Shown piece after piece: positions 35,348-44,929 of a stretch of DNA of 64,000 nucleotides (the first letter of the stretch is position 1; every line of letters begins with the position of its first letter). The stretch is from contig NZ_CP079216.1 of assembly GCF_019316905.1 (NCBI RefSeq), forward strand, positions 930,001 through 994,000, in the 5' to 3' direction. Below the pieces are notes generated by a model. It had not been told where the DNA came from. It was given only the letters and a program-made list of their open reading frames with translations, and did no database searches. Made by a program: the position numbers and the translations under genes. This stretch comes from Tessaracoccus palaemonis. Lineage in GTDB: Bacteria; Actinomycetota; Actinomycetes; Propionibacteriales; Propionibacteriaceae.

Positions 35348-36594
35348 TCCGCCGCATCCTGCTCACCGGTCTCGCCCTCGTGGCGCTCGTCGCCGTCGTC
35401 GTCGGCCTGTCGTTCATCTCCCCGCTGCAGAGGCCGGAGACGCACGTCGTGCAACTGCCGCAGACCAGCCGTGTGACCTGTGTCCCCGCGGGAGGGCTGC
35501 TCGCCGTCGCGGACTCCGACCTGCACACGGCCGAGGTCGGCGGCACCGAGGGCGAGGCCAGCGACGGGTTCGTGTCGCAGGACACCGACGGCCCGACGGT
35601 CGTGCGCAGCGACGGCGACGCGGCGGCCGGCGTGCTCATCACGTCCGGCGCGCGCACCTGGGTGCCGTGCGAGACGCCCGTCAGCTCGGGGATGCTGTTC
35701 GTGGCCGACCCATCCGCCACGGAACTCGTCCTGGTGAACACCGACGCGACGGAGGCCGCCGTCGACCTGACGCTGTACGGGCCCGACGGCGAGATCAGCT
35801 CCGTCGGAGCCCGGGGCATCGCCATCGCCCCCGGCGTGACGCGGCGCGTCGCGCTGTCGGTGCTGGCCGCCGACGCGGGCACGGACCCGGTGGCTGTGGC
35901 CTTCACCTCGACGCCCGGCCGCGTCGCGGTGCTCGCCAGGGCGGTCGAGGGCAGCTCGGAGCAGCACTACGCGACGGCGACGACCGTCGCGGCGGAGCAG
36001 GTCATCGCGGGCATCCCTGCCGACGGGAAGAACCAGAAGCTCCTGCTCAGCAACCCGGGAGTGGACCGCGTCGACGTCACCGTGCAGGCGCTGGGGGAGT
36101 CAGGCACCTACTCGCCGGCGTCCACTGCAGACGTGACGGTCCCGGCACTGTCCACCGTCGTCGTGGGCCTCGGCTCCGACCTCGGGTCGGAGGCGACGGC
36201 GCTGCGCATCACGTCCCCGGGAGAGGTCGGGGCGGCGGTCGTGCTCGACGACCAGCCGGGCCCGACCGTGACGCTGGTGTCGACCGAGGCGTCGGCCACG
36301 CTGGCCTCCGCGGCCAGGCCTGGCTGGATGATCCAGCTCAGCAACCCCGGCGTGGACACCGTCACGGCGAACGTCGAGGGCGCCGAGGACGCGAAGATCA
36401 TCGTGCGCGCCGGCATGACCGTGACGGTCCCCGTCGCCGAGGAGATGGACCGCGTGCGCGTGACGGCCGACGGCGAACTCGTCGGCGCGATCGCGTCCGG
36501 CACGTCGAACGGGCTGATCGTCGCGCCGCTGCTGACCGTCGGCGTCGCCGACGAACCCGGCCGCGACGCGTCCTACGACACCAACCTGCGCTGA
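35344..36594 (+). CDS. DUF5719 family membrane-anchored protein
   Basis: A 416-residue protein with one N-terminal membrane anchor (about residues 5-25) and an extracellular beta-rich region made of three or four related ~100-residue units, each with a LVNTDATEA / LLSNPGVDRVDVTV / QLSNPGVDTVTANV type strand. Function unknown. Its coupling to the large glycosyltransferase (4-nt overlap) suggests that both work on the same surface polymer. Confidence 0.82.
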   Translation: MIRRILLTGLALVALVAVVVGLSFISPLQRPETHVVQLPQTSRVTCVPAGGLLAVADSDLHTAEVGGTEGEASDGFVSQDTDGPTVVRSDGDAAAGVLITSGARTWVPCETPVSSGMLFVADPSATELVLVNTDATEAAVDLTLYGPDGEISSVGARGIAIAPGVTRRVALSVLAADAGTDPVAVAFTSTPGRVAVLARAVEGSSEQHYATATTVAAEQVIAGIPADGKNQKLLLSNPGVDRVDVTVQALGESGTYSPASTADVTVPALSTVVVGLGSDLGSEATALRITSPGEVGAAVVLDDQPGPTVTLVSTEASATLASAARPGWMIQLSNPGVDTVTANVEGAEDAKIIVRAGMTVTVPVAEEMDRVRVTADGELVGAIASGTSNGLIVAPLLTVGVADEPGRDASYDTNLR

Positions 36595-36624
36595 CGCCGC
36601 GCGGGCGACCACGCTGGACTTGGG

Positions 36625-36646
36625 GCGCCAGGCATTGGGCGCTTTT
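36625..36646 (+). terminator. Small hairpin with T4 tail after the DUF5719 gene
   Basis: GCGCC (36625-36629) and GGCGC (36638-36642) form a stem with an 8-nt loop, directly followed by TTTT (36643-36646), a modest intrinsic-terminator shape. The T-run is also the start of the first 20-bp repeat. Confidence 0.45.
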
Positions 36647-36721
36647 CGGAGGTAGACCGGGGAGAATCGGGCACTGGTCGATTTTCGGAGCGCGGCTGGG
36701 GTTTTCGGAGCAGGGCCGGGG
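36643..36721 (+). repeat. Three copies of a 20-bp repeat (TTTTCGGAG...GGGG)
   Basis: Copies are at 36643-36662, 36682-36701 and 36702-36721; the last two are in tandem and the first is separated from them by 19 nt, nearly one unit. All begin TTTTCGGAG and end GGGG. The last two differ at 3 of 20 positions. They fill the gap between the DUF5719 gene and the convergent metallopeptidase-like gene. Their role is unknown. Confidence 0.8.
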
Positions 36722-36766
36722 TGGTGGCGGACGCGACTGGGGTGGTGCGGCTCCGAGGCGAAAGGA

Positions 36767-37198
36767 CTAGTCGTCCCACTCCGGCTCGCCGCCGAGTTCC
36801 TCGATGCTGCGGCCGGTCAGGGCGCTCAGCTGCTCGACGATCGTCTGGTGGACCAGCCGCCTCAGGTCGGAGCGGGACGTGGCGCGGTGCTCGAGTGGCC
36901 GCTCGAAGATCACGATCTGCGCGCGTCGGCCGCGGCTCGGCTCCAGCGCCGCGGACAGGGGCACCCGGTTGCCCGACCACGCGGTGTTGAGGTGGGGCAC
37001 CTCCTCGACACCCACGACGATGCCGGTCAGGGCGTCGGGCGAGACGGCGGCGATGTCGGACATCGCGGCGGTGACGCAGTCGTTGAAGAAGTCCACGCGG
37101 GAGGGGCGCCGCAGCGGCACGGGCCGTCCGGAGAAGGGATTCGGAGCGGCGAGTGGGCCGCGTAGACCGCGTCCATGTCGATCTCGTCTGCGTGGCAT
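36767..37198 (-). CDS. Zincin-fold metallopeptidase family protein, apparently without the metal motif
   Basis: A 143-residue protein of a small family labelled metallopeptidase, which has a member (Rv3259) beside whiB2 in mycobacteria. The first ~30 residues are basic and Arg-rich. Where true members carry HExxH, this one reads VHQTIVEQL, so the Glu and second His needed for zinc catalysis are not in place; peptidase activity is therefore doubtful. The C terminus is acidic. It faces DUF5719 and is divergent from the DUF3499 gene. Confidence 0.72.
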   Translation of the reverse strand: MPRRRDRHGRGLRGPLAAPNPFSGRPVPLRRPSRVDFFNDCVTAAMSDIAAVSPDALTGIVVGVEEVPHLNTAWSGNRVPLSAALEPSRGRRAQIVIFERPLEHRATSRSDLRRLVHQTIVEQLSALTGRSIEELGGEPEWDD

Positions 37199-37204
37199 GC
37201 CGCC

Positions 37205-37229
37205 ACTCTAGTGCGGCGTCCGTTAGGTT
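37205..37229. promoter_or_regulatory. Divergent leaderless promoters (metallopeptidase-like / DUF3499)
   Basis: TAGAGT on the minus strand (37205-37210) ends 6 nt before ATG 37198; TAGGTT on the plus strand (37224-37229) ends 6 nt before GTG 37236. The whole divergent control region is just 37 nt. Confidence 0.45.
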
Positions 37230-37235
37230 GCCTGG

Positions 37236-37616
37236 GTGCGTACCTGCTCCCGAACCGCGTGTGCCGCGCCCGCCGTGGCCACGATGACCTTCGTGTATGC
37301 CGACTCGACCGCGGTGCTCGGGCCTCTGTCCCTGACGCCGGAGCCGGGCGCCTACGACCTGTGCCCCCGCCACGCGGAGCGCACGAGCGTGCCTCAGGGG
37401 TGGCAGGTGCTCCGCCTCCCCCTCGACGGTGCCCCCGCGGCCCCCGAGCCGGTCACGGACGACCTGATGGCGCTCGCCGACGCGGTGCGCGCCATCGGCC
37501 TGCGGGCCGACGAACCCGCGCCCCCGGCGGAGCCGCTGCCCCCGCTGCCGGAGCCCGGCGGCCGCGGCGGCCATCTCCGCCTCGTGCAGGGGGCGGCCCC
37601 CAGAGCCAGGCGATAG
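37236..37616 (+). CDS. DUF3499 family protein
   Basis: A 126-residue actinobacterial protein. The N terminus MRTCSRTACAAPAVATMTF and the YDLCPRHAER block hold three cysteines and a His that could bind a metal, typical of DUF3499. The second half is Pro/Ala-rich and likely unfolded. Function unknown. It lies immediately upstream of manB, as in mycobacteria, and its TAG stop is the beginning of the -10-like element of manB. Confidence 0.82.
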   Translation: MRTCSRTACAAPAVATMTFVYADSTAVLGPLSLTPEPGAYDLCPRHAERTSVPQGWQVLRLPLDGAPAAPEPVTDDLMALADAVRAIGLRADEPAPPAEPLPPLPEPGGRGGHLRLVQGAAPRARR

Positions 37617-37619
37617 GCT
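37614..37619 (+). promoter_or_regulatory. Putative -10 element of manB
   Basis: TAGGCT ends 6 nt before GTG 37626 and begins with the stop codon of the DUF3499 gene. Confidence 0.38.
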
Positions 37620-37625
37620 GGGCGC

Positions 37626-38972
37626 GTGCTCGACGCTGAAATCTTCAAGGCAAACGACATCCGCGGCATCGTCTCCGGCGATGCGCCGCAGTGGGACCTC
37701 GACGGTGCCCGTGCCCTCGGCGCCGCATACGTCGACCTCACCGCCGCGACGCAGTTCGTGCTGAGCCGCGACATGCGTGCCTTCGGGCGGGAGCTCTCGC
37801 TCGCCTTCATCGACGGCGCCCGCCGCGCGGGAGCCGACGTCATCGACATCGACCTCGCCTCCACCGACGAGCTGTGGTTCGCCTCCGGCTGGTTGTCGCT
37901 GCCCGGCGTGCAGTTCACCGCCAGCCACAACCCCGCCCAGTACAACGGCATCAAGTTCTGCCTCGCCGACGCCCGTCCGGTGCCAGGCGACTTCATGGAG
38001 CGGCTCCGCGACCGCGCCGCCACCGTCGAGGTCGGCGCCGAGGTCACCGGCGGCTACCGCACGATCGACGCGCTCGACGCCTACGCCGACAAGCTCGGCG
38101 ACCTCGTTCCCCAGCGCGGCCTCCGCGAGCTCAAGGTCGTCATCGACGCAGGCAACGGCATGGCCGGCCACACCGCGCTGTCCGTGCTGTCCGGCCGGAA
38201 CCTTGACATCATCGGCCTCTACCTCGACCTCGACGGGACGTTCCCGAACCATCCCGCGAACCCGCTGGAGCCCGCGAACCTCGTCGACGCGCAGGCGGCC
38301 GTGCGCCGCCACGGCGCCGACCTCGCGCTGGTCTTCGACGGCGACGCCGACCGCTGCTTCATCATCGACGAGCGCGGCGAGGTCGTCGACCCGTCAGTCG
38401 TCACGGCCATGATCGCCGTCGCGGAACTGGCTAAGGAGCCGGGCGCGACCATCGTCACGAACACCATCACGTCGTGGTGCGTCCCCGAAGCCGTCGAGGC
38501 GCGGGGCGGCCGCGTGGTCACCTCGCGCGTCGGCCACACCTATGTCAAGGCGATGATGGCGGACACCGGCGCGATCTTCGGCGGCGAGCACTCCGCCCAC
38601 TACTACTTCCGCGACTTCTGGTCCGCCGACACCGGCATGCTCGCCGCGCTGCACGTCCTCGAGCTGGTCCGTGAGAGCGATCAGCCACTGTCGACGCTGG
38701 CCTCGGTCTACGACGGCTACTCCCGCTCGGGGGAGCTGAACTCCACCGTCGACGACGCTCAGGCCTGCCAGGAGCGGGTCGCGGGGGCCTTCGACGGCCG
38801 CGGCGATGTCGAGTGGGGTGACGGGCTGACGGTCCGCAACCGGGCCGAGGGCTGGTGGCTCAACCTGCGCCCCAGCAACACCGAACCGCTGCTCAGACTG
38901 AACGTCGAGGCACGCAACGACGCCACCATGGGCGCGCTGCGTGACGAGGTCCTCACGCTGGTCAGGGCCTGA
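37626..38972 (+). CDS. manB: Phosphomannomutase/phosphoglucomutase
   Basis: A 448-residue hexose phosphomutase converting mannose 6-phosphate to mannose 1-phosphate for GDP-mannose. The four active-site loops are visible: TASHNPAQYNG (phosphoserine), DGDADRCF (metal), GEHSAHYYF (sugar specificity, as in phosphomannomutases) and RPSNTEPLLRLN (phosphate). It shares the neighbourhood with manC, whiB2 and DUF3499, in mycobacterial order. It starts with GTG. Confidence 0.92.
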   Translation: MLDAEIFKANDIRGIVSGDAPQWDLDGARALGAAYVDLTAATQFVLSRDMRAFGRELSLAFIDGARRAGADVIDIDLASTDELWFASGWLSLPGVQFTASHNPAQYNGIKFCLADARPVPGDFMERLRDRAATVEVGAEVTGGYRTIDALDAYADKLGDLVPQRGLRELKVVIDAGNGMAGHTALSVLSGRNLDIIGLYLDLDGTFPNHPANPLEPANLVDAQAAVRRHGADLALVFDGDADRCFIIDERGEVVDPSVVTAMIAVAELAKEPGATIVTNTITSWCVPEAVEARGGRVVTSRVGHTYVKAMMADTGAIFGGEHSAHYYFRDFWSADTGMLAALHVLELVRESDQPLSTLASVYDGYSRSGELNSTVDDAQACQERVAGAFDGRGDVEWGDGLTVRNRAEGWWLNLRPSNTEPLLRLNVEARNDATMGALRDEVLTLVRA

Positions 38973-38974
38973 GC

Positions 38975-38988
38975 CCGGCCTCGGCCGG
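38975..38988 (+). terminator. Short palindrome after manB
   Basis: CCGGCC-TC-GGCCGG can form a 5-bp stem with a 4-nt loop directly after the manB stop. There is no U-run, so it may only weakly affect transcription into the next gene. Confidence 0.25.
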
Positions 38989-39031
38989 ACACGGTAGAGT
39001 CAATCAATCAGTTCTCTCAAGGAGCATTTCC

Positions 39032-39223
39032 ATGGCCGACGAAGCCCTCAAGCTCTCGCCCGAATTTCTTGCGATCGCGGCATGCCCGTCCTGCCACGCG
39101 AAGTTCGCAGTCGACTACGACGCGAAAGAGCTGATCTGCACCAACCAGGCGTGCGGCCTCGCGTACCCCGTGCGTGACCAGATCCCCGTGCTCCTGATCG
39201 ACCAGGCCCGCTCCACGCTCTGA
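39032..39223 (+). CDS. Trm112-like zinc-binding protein
   Basis: A 63-residue protein with the Trm112/YcaR pattern: C-P-x-C at residues 20-23 (ACPSCHAKF), a LICTNQACGLAYPVRDQIPVLL block with two more cysteines, and the closing IPVLL-D sequence. Family members act as small zinc-binding partners of methyltransferases in eukaryotes; bacterial roles are unclear. AAGGAG lies 7 nt before ATG 39032. It follows manB in many actinobacteria. Confidence 0.88.
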   Translation: MADEALKLSPEFLAIAACPSCHAKFAVDYDAKELICTNQACGLAYPVRDQIPVLLIDQARSTL

Positions 39224-39234
39224 AGACGTCACCG

Positions 39235-40236
39235 ATGTTCGACGATTCCCGACTTGAGTCCACCGAGCTGACCGACAGCGAGACGCTGCGCTGGCTCGCC
39301 ACCGCCGGCGCGCGCATCCGCCGCGCCGCGCAGACCCGGCCCATCGGCCATCTCGACCGCGCCGACCGGCCGCGCGGCATCCTCGTGCTCGGCACGGAGG
39401 CCCGCCTCGTCCGCGCGGTCCTCGAGCCGGCCTGCCCCGTCCCGTTCATGGCATGGCCCGGCCCCGGCCTGCCCGCCTGGGTCGGCCCCCTCGACCTCGC
39501 CGTCGTCCTCGGCGGCCACGACTCGCCCGAGTGGGTCCTGCAGTGCGCGGGCGAGGCCGCCCGCCGCGGCGCGTCCCTCATCGTCGCCGCGCCCGAGGAC
39601 TCGGCGCTGGCCGGCGCGATCGCCGGCTTCTCCGGCGCCTCCCTCATCCCGACCCTCGACTCCGACCCGATGGCGGCAGCCGTCGCGGTGCTCGCGCAGC
39701 TCGGCGGGCTCGGGCTCGGCCCCGTCGTGCATCCGGAGCAGGTGGCGGAGGCCGCCGACCTGGTCGCCGAGGTGTGCGGCCCCTCCAGCGACCTGTCCGA
39801 GAACCCCGGCAAGGGGCTCGCCCTCGAACTGGCCGACTCGCTGCCCCTGGTCTGGGGCGGCACGGTGCTCGCGGCCCGCGCGTCGCGGCGCATCGCCGAG
39901 GCCTTCCGGCGTGCCAGCGGCCGCCCGGCCCTGGCCGCCGACGCGTCGGAGCTCAGCGGCCTGCTCCGCGCCATCCCCGAGCGTGACCTGTTCGCCGACC
40001 CCGACGACGACGCCGACGTGCGCCCCGCGCTGGTGATGCTCGACGACGACCTGCTGCCCGGCAAGCTCCGGGACACGGCGGCCGGCCTGATCCGCCAGGC
40101 CGAGTCCGTCGGCGTGCGCGTCACCCGGATCAGCTCCGGGCCCGAGGAGCTCGAGGCCACGGCCATCGAGCGCTACGTCACCCTCCTGCAGCGCGGCCTG
40201 TACGGCGCCGCCTACCTCGAGATCGGACTCAGCTGA
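39235..40236 (+). CDS. SIS-domain, TobH-like sugar isomerase-fold protein
   Basis: A 333-residue protein corresponding in place and pattern to mycobacterial Rv3256c and to TobH-type proteins, with two SIS-like phosphosugar-binding halves: residues ~45-170 ([24 protein letters not shown]) and ~200-330. Whether it isomerises mannose/glucose phosphates is not established; the sequence lacks an obvious complete isomerase active site that I could confirm. It starts 11 nt after the Trm112-like gene and 2 nt before aroQ, in an operon with manB. Confidence 0.72.
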   Translation: MFDDSRLESTELTDSETLRWLATAGARIRRAAQTRPIGHLDRADRPRGILVLGTEARLVRAVLEPACPVPFMAWPGPGLPAWVGPLDLAVVLGGHDSPEWVLQCAGEAARRGASLIVAAPEDSALAGAIAGFSGASLIPTLDSDPMAAAVAVLAQLGGLGLGPVVHPEQVAEAADLVAEVCGPSSDLSENPGKGLALELADSLPLVWGGTVLAARASRRIAEAFRRASGRPALAADASELSGLLRAIPERDLFADPDDDADVRPALVMLDDDLLPGKLRDTAAGLIRQAESVGVRVTRISSGPEELEATAIERYVTLLQRGLYGAAYLEIGLS

Positions 40237-40238
40237 CC

Positions 40239-40670
40239 ATGCGCCGCGTCCTCGTCCTCAACGGCCCGAACCTCGGCAGGCTGGGCAACCGGCAGCCGGA
40301 GGTCTACGGAGCCACGACGCACGCCCAGTTGGCCGACCACCTCGTCGAGACGGGGGCGCGCCTCGGTCTGGACGTCGAGGTCCGCCAGAGCGACCACGAG
40401 GGCGAGTTCATCGGCTGGCTGCACGAGGCCGCCGACGCCGGCGCCGATGTGGTCCTGAACGCCGGGGCCTGGACCCACTACTCCTATGCCGTCGCCGACG
40501 CGGCGGCCCTGGTCGGCCGCTACGTCGAGGTCCACATCTCCAACGTGCACGCCCGCGAGGAGTTCCGCTCGCATTCCGTGCTGTCGGCCAGGGCAGCCGG
40601 GGTCATCATCGGCTGCGGCATCGGCGGCTACGACCTGGCGCTCGCGCACCTGGCGTCGCTCGACGGCTGA
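40239..40670 (+). CDS. aroQ: 3-dehydroquinate dehydratase, type II
   Basis: A 143-residue type II dehydroquinase of the shikimate pathway, forming dodecamers. Family motifs are [18 protein letters not shown] near the start with catalytic Tyr, [21 protein letters not shown], and [18 protein letters not shown] with the catalytic His. The length fits. Tightly spaced after the SIS-domain gene. Confidence 0.94.
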   Translation: MRRVLVLNGPNLGRLGNRQPEVYGATTHAQLADHLVETGARLGLDVEVRQSDHEGEFIGWLHEAADAGADVVLNAGAWTHYSYAVADAAALVGRYVEVHISNVHAREEFRSHSVLSARAAGVIIGCGIGGYDLALAHLASLDG

Positions 40671-40690
40671 GCAGACCCGCGTCGCCCGGA

Positions 40691-40696
40691 TAGAGT
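40691..40696 (+). promoter_or_regulatory. Putative -10 element of ahcY
   Basis: TAGAGT ends 6 nt before GTG 40703, with no ribosome-binding site; leaderless start expected. Confidence 0.42.
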
Positions 40697-40702
40697 GGCG
40701 CC

Positions 40703-42100
<1,398 letters not shown>

Positions 42101-42112
42101 CGAGGCGCCCGG

Positions 42113-42355
42113 TCACTTCCCGGGGTGCAGGGACTGCCAGATCTCCTTGCATTCCGGGCAGACCGGGTACTTCTCCGGGTTCTTCGTCGGCACCCAGACC
42201 TTGCCGCAGAGTGCGACGACGGGGGTCCCGTTGACCATGGCGGCAACGAGCTTGTCCTTCGGGACATAGTGCGAGAAGCGATCCTGATCGCCGTCCTCGA
42301 ACAGCTCAGTGCGCTCGTCGAGGACTGTCTGGGAGCCGGGGGCCAGTTCACTCAT
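42113..42355 (-). CDS. DUF3039 domain protein
   Basis: An 80-residue protein with a C-x(n)-C-x-x-C set (ALCGKVW and PVCPECKEIW) that probably binds zinc. This layout defines DUF3039, which is confined to actinobacteria; function unknown. ATG 42355 has TACACT 8 nt upstream on the minus strand. It faces ahcY and is divergent from the MFS gene. Confidence 0.85.
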   Translation of the reverse strand: MSELAPGSQTVLDERTELFEDGDQDRFSHYVPKDKLVAAMVNGTPVVALCGKVWVPTKNPEKYPVCPECKEIWQSLHPGK

Positions 42356-42363
42356 AGCACCGA

Positions 42364-42369
42364 AGTGTA
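42364..42369 (-). promoter_or_regulatory. Putative -10 element of the DUF3039 gene
   Basis: TACACT on the minus strand ends 8 nt before ATG 42355; no ribosome-binding site is evident. Confidence 0.35.
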
Positions 42370-42410
42370 CGCGCGGTGAAGGTACCGCGGCGGGAAAGGG
42401 AGGCTGGCTC

Positions 42411-43757
42411 ATGCAGCAACGCACAGCGCTGATCGTCGGCATCATGCTTGCCGTGCTGGCCGCCGCGTTCCAGACCATCGGACTGGCCACGGCGCTGCCG
42501 ACGATCATGAACCACTTCGGCGCCGCGCAGCTCTATCCGTGGGCGTTCACGACGATCGTCACGGGGATGCTGGTCGCCACCGTCGTGGCGGGCAGGGTCG
42601 CCGACACCCGAGGACCGGCGTGGCCGATGTACGTCGGCTTCGCCATGTTCCTCGTCGGCCTGGTGCTGGGGATGACGGCCCCGAACGTGTGGCTCATCCT
42701 GCTCGCGCGCCTGGTGCAGGGCCTCGGCGCCGGCGCGCTGAACCTGACGCTGTCGGTGGTGGTCGCGCACGGGTTCCCGGCCGAGCAGCGTCCGCGGGCG
42801 ATGGCGCTCGTGTCGTTCTGCTGGCTGCTGCCGGCCTTCGTCGGCCCGCCGTTCGCCGCCTGGCTGACGCACCACAGCTGGCGGCTGGTCTTCGCCGCCA
42901 TGATCCCGCTCGTGCTGGTGTCAGTGCTCTGCACGCTGCCGGGCGTGCGGGCGGTGCAGGCGTCCTTCGTGCCGGACGAGGAGGAGGTCCCACCGGTGGC
43001 CGTCGGCCCGCTGGCGTCGGTCGCGCTGGCGCCGTCGCTGATCCTGCTCGCCGGGCAGGGGCTCGGGGTCTGGTCCGTTGTCACGGCCGTGGTCGGCGCG
43101 GGGCTGCTCGCCTGGGGGCTGCCCCGGATCCTGGCACCTGCGGCACGCGGGTTCGGGGCAGGCCTGCCGTCGGTCGTGCTGACCAGGGCCCTGCAGGCCG
43201 GCTCGTTCTTCGCGGCCGAGACGATCCTGCTCGTCGTGCTGCAGGACCTGCGCGGCCTCTCGCCGCTCGAAGTTGGCTTCGCACTCACCGTCGGCTCGCT
43301 CGGCTGGTTCGTCGGCTCCTGGCTGCAGGCCCAGGGCTGGGTACCGCTGAGCCGTGACGGGTTCGTGACGGCCGGAGCCGTGCTCTCGGCGCTCGGCATC
43401 GGCTGGCTCACTGTGTTCGCGTGGAACCTGCAGATCCCGCTGGTCGCGGGGCTGCTGGGCTGGGTCGTCGGCGGCATCGGCATGGGTCTGACGATGCCGA
43501 GCACGGCCGTGGCGACCATGACGCTGTCCGGCAGCTTCGAGCAGGGCCGCAACCAGTCGTCGCTGCAGGTCGCGGAGTCGGTGGGCAACTCGGTCGTCAC
43601 GGCCGTCGCGGGGGCGATCTACACCGCGCTGCTGCTGGCCGACCCGCTGCAGCTGGCCTACACCACGGCGCTCGGGGCCGTGCTGGTTCTGAGCGTCGCC
43701 TCGGTCCTCGCCAGCCGACGCATCGGGCACATCGCCAACGAACTGCGCGCCGGCTAG
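42411..43757 (+). CDS. MFS transporter
   Basis: A 448-residue major facilitator with about 12-14 membrane segments. The loop between segments 2 and 3 reads GRVADTRG, and segments 4-5 carry the PAFVGPPFAAWL pattern of drug:proton antiporters. The substrate is unknown; the family contains multidrug exporters. ATG 42411 is preceded by GGGAGG 8 nt upstream. Its last 4 nt overlap the convergent kinase gene. Confidence 0.85.
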   Translation: MQQRTALIVGIMLAVLAAAFQTIGLATALPTIMNHFGAAQLYPWAFTTIVTGMLVATVVAGRVADTRGPAWPMYVGFAMFLVGLVLGMTAPNVWLILLARLVQGLGAGALNLTLSVVVAHGFPAEQRPRAMALVSFCWLLPAFVGPPFAAWLTHHSWRLVFAAMIPLVLVSVLCTLPGVRAVQASFVPDEEEVPPVAVGPLASVALAPSLILLAGQGLGVWSVVTAVVGAGLLAWGLPRILAPAARGFGAGLPSVVLTRALQAGSFFAAETILLVVLQDLRGLSPLEVGFALTVGSLGWFVGSWLQAQGWVPLSRDGFVTAGAVLSALGIGWLTVFAWNLQIPLVAGLLGWVVGGIGMGLTMPSTAVATMTLSGSFEQGRNQSSLQVAESVGNSVVTAVAGAIYTALLLADPLQLAYTTALGAVLVLSVASVLASRRIGHIANELRAG

Positions 43758-44860
43758 CGCGTCAGCACGTACACGGTGAGCCAGAGAGTCAGCGCGAGCA
43801 GCAGGATCGCCGACGCCGTGACCCACACGTGGAACCACAGCGAGTGCGTCTCCCTGGTCTTCGCCGGCCGGTAGCGACCCTTCCCGAGGTAGCTGTCTAG
43901 CATCGACGTCGGGGTCTCGGAGCGCGGCATGAGGCTGCCGGGGTGTCGGGGGCCCGCTGGCAGGGTGTCGATGGGTGCGGGAGCCGCCGGCAGCGGCACC
44001 GTCGGCGTGCTCGGTGCGGACAGCGGGCGGGGCCGGTACGCGTCCCCGCCGGGGAGGGCTGCGGCCAGGGTGTCGAGGGCATCCGCGAACTGCAACGCGG
44101 TCTGCGGACGGCGGTTCGGGTCGGCGGACAGTGCGGAGGCCAGTACCTGGTCGAGCTGCTGGGGGGCCCCGATCTGGGCTGCGATGGGGGCCGGGCCGAT
44201 GGCGTGGTTCCGGTTCAGCAGCTCGGCCAGCGTCTTGACAGGGAAGGGTGGGTGTCCGGTGAGCAGGGCGTAGGTGACGCAGGCCAGCGAGTAGATGTCG
44301 GAGCGTTGGTCGAGGCCCGTCGAGTTCGCCTGCTCCAGCGCCATGTACGCGGGGGTGCCCGCCGTCATCGTGTCGCGGTAGTCGTCCAGCAGCGATTTCG
44401 CGACGCCGAGGTCGGCCAGCATCACCCGCACGCCGCCCGGCGTGTTGGTGAGCAGGATGTTGCCGGGGGTGATGTCGCGGTGCACGAGCTGGTGGCGGTG
44501 CATCACCTCCAGTGCGCGCGCGGCCTCCGCGCACAGCCTGAGGGCGAGCCCTGGGGCGACGAGCCTCTTACGGAGCTGATCGAGGCTGCCTCCGTTGGCC
44601 AGATCCATCACGAAGTACGGCTGCCCGCGGTCGGTGGTGCCGATGTCGTAGACGCGGACGATGCGCTCGTCGGAGATGCGCCGCAGCAGTCGGGCCTCGG
44701 CGAGGAAGCGGGCCCGTACGTCGTCGTTCGTGGCCCAGTTGTCGGCGAGCACCTTCACCGCGACCGGCACGTCGAGAGTGTCGTCCTGGCCCCGGTAAAC
44801 GGTCGCGAAGGACCCCGAGCCGATGCGGCCAGTGATCCGGTAACGCCCAATCATCTCCAT
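43754..44860 (-). CDS. Serine/threonine protein kinase with one C-terminal membrane segment
   Basis: A 368-residue PknB-like kinase. The Gly-rich loop GSGSFATV is at residues 14-21, the ATP-binding Lys36 in AVKVL, the catalytic HRD at 127-129 with Asn134, and DLG (in place of DFG) at 150-152. The activation-segment end reads MALEQ, not MAPEQ. A Pro-rich linker of ~70 residues leads to one membrane helix at about 340-362 with only a few residues outside, so there is no PASTA or other sensor domain. ATG 44860 is chosen over an upstream TTG. Confidence 0.88.
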   Translation of the reverse strand: MEMIGRYRITGRIGSGSFATVYRGQDDTLDVPVAVKVLADNWATNDDVRARFLAEARLLRRISDERIVRVYDIGTTDRGQPYFVMDLANGGSLDQLRKRLVAPGLALRLCAEAARALEVMHRHQLVHRDITPGNILLTNTPGGVRVMLADLGVAKSLLDDYRDTMTAGTPAYMALEQANSTGLDQRSDIYSLACVTYALLTGHPPFPVKTLAELLNRNHAIGPAPIAAQIGAPQQLDQVLASALSADPNRRPQTALQFADALDTLAAALPGGDAYRPRPLSAPSTPTVPLPAAPAPIDTLPAGPRHPGSLMPRSETPTSMLDSYLGKGRYRPAKTRETHSLWFHVWVTASAILLLALTLWLTVYVLTR

Positions 44861-44929
44861 GTCGCCGCCAATTGTCCCCAAAAATCACCCGACAGGGAAG
44901 CCGCAGCCTTGTCTGGCATCCTTGTAGGC

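Noticed and set aside
40671-40702. A SAH-responsive riboswitch upstream of ahcY
   Set aside because: The gap is only 32 nt and a -10-like element lies 6 nt before the start codon, leaving no room for a riboswitch.
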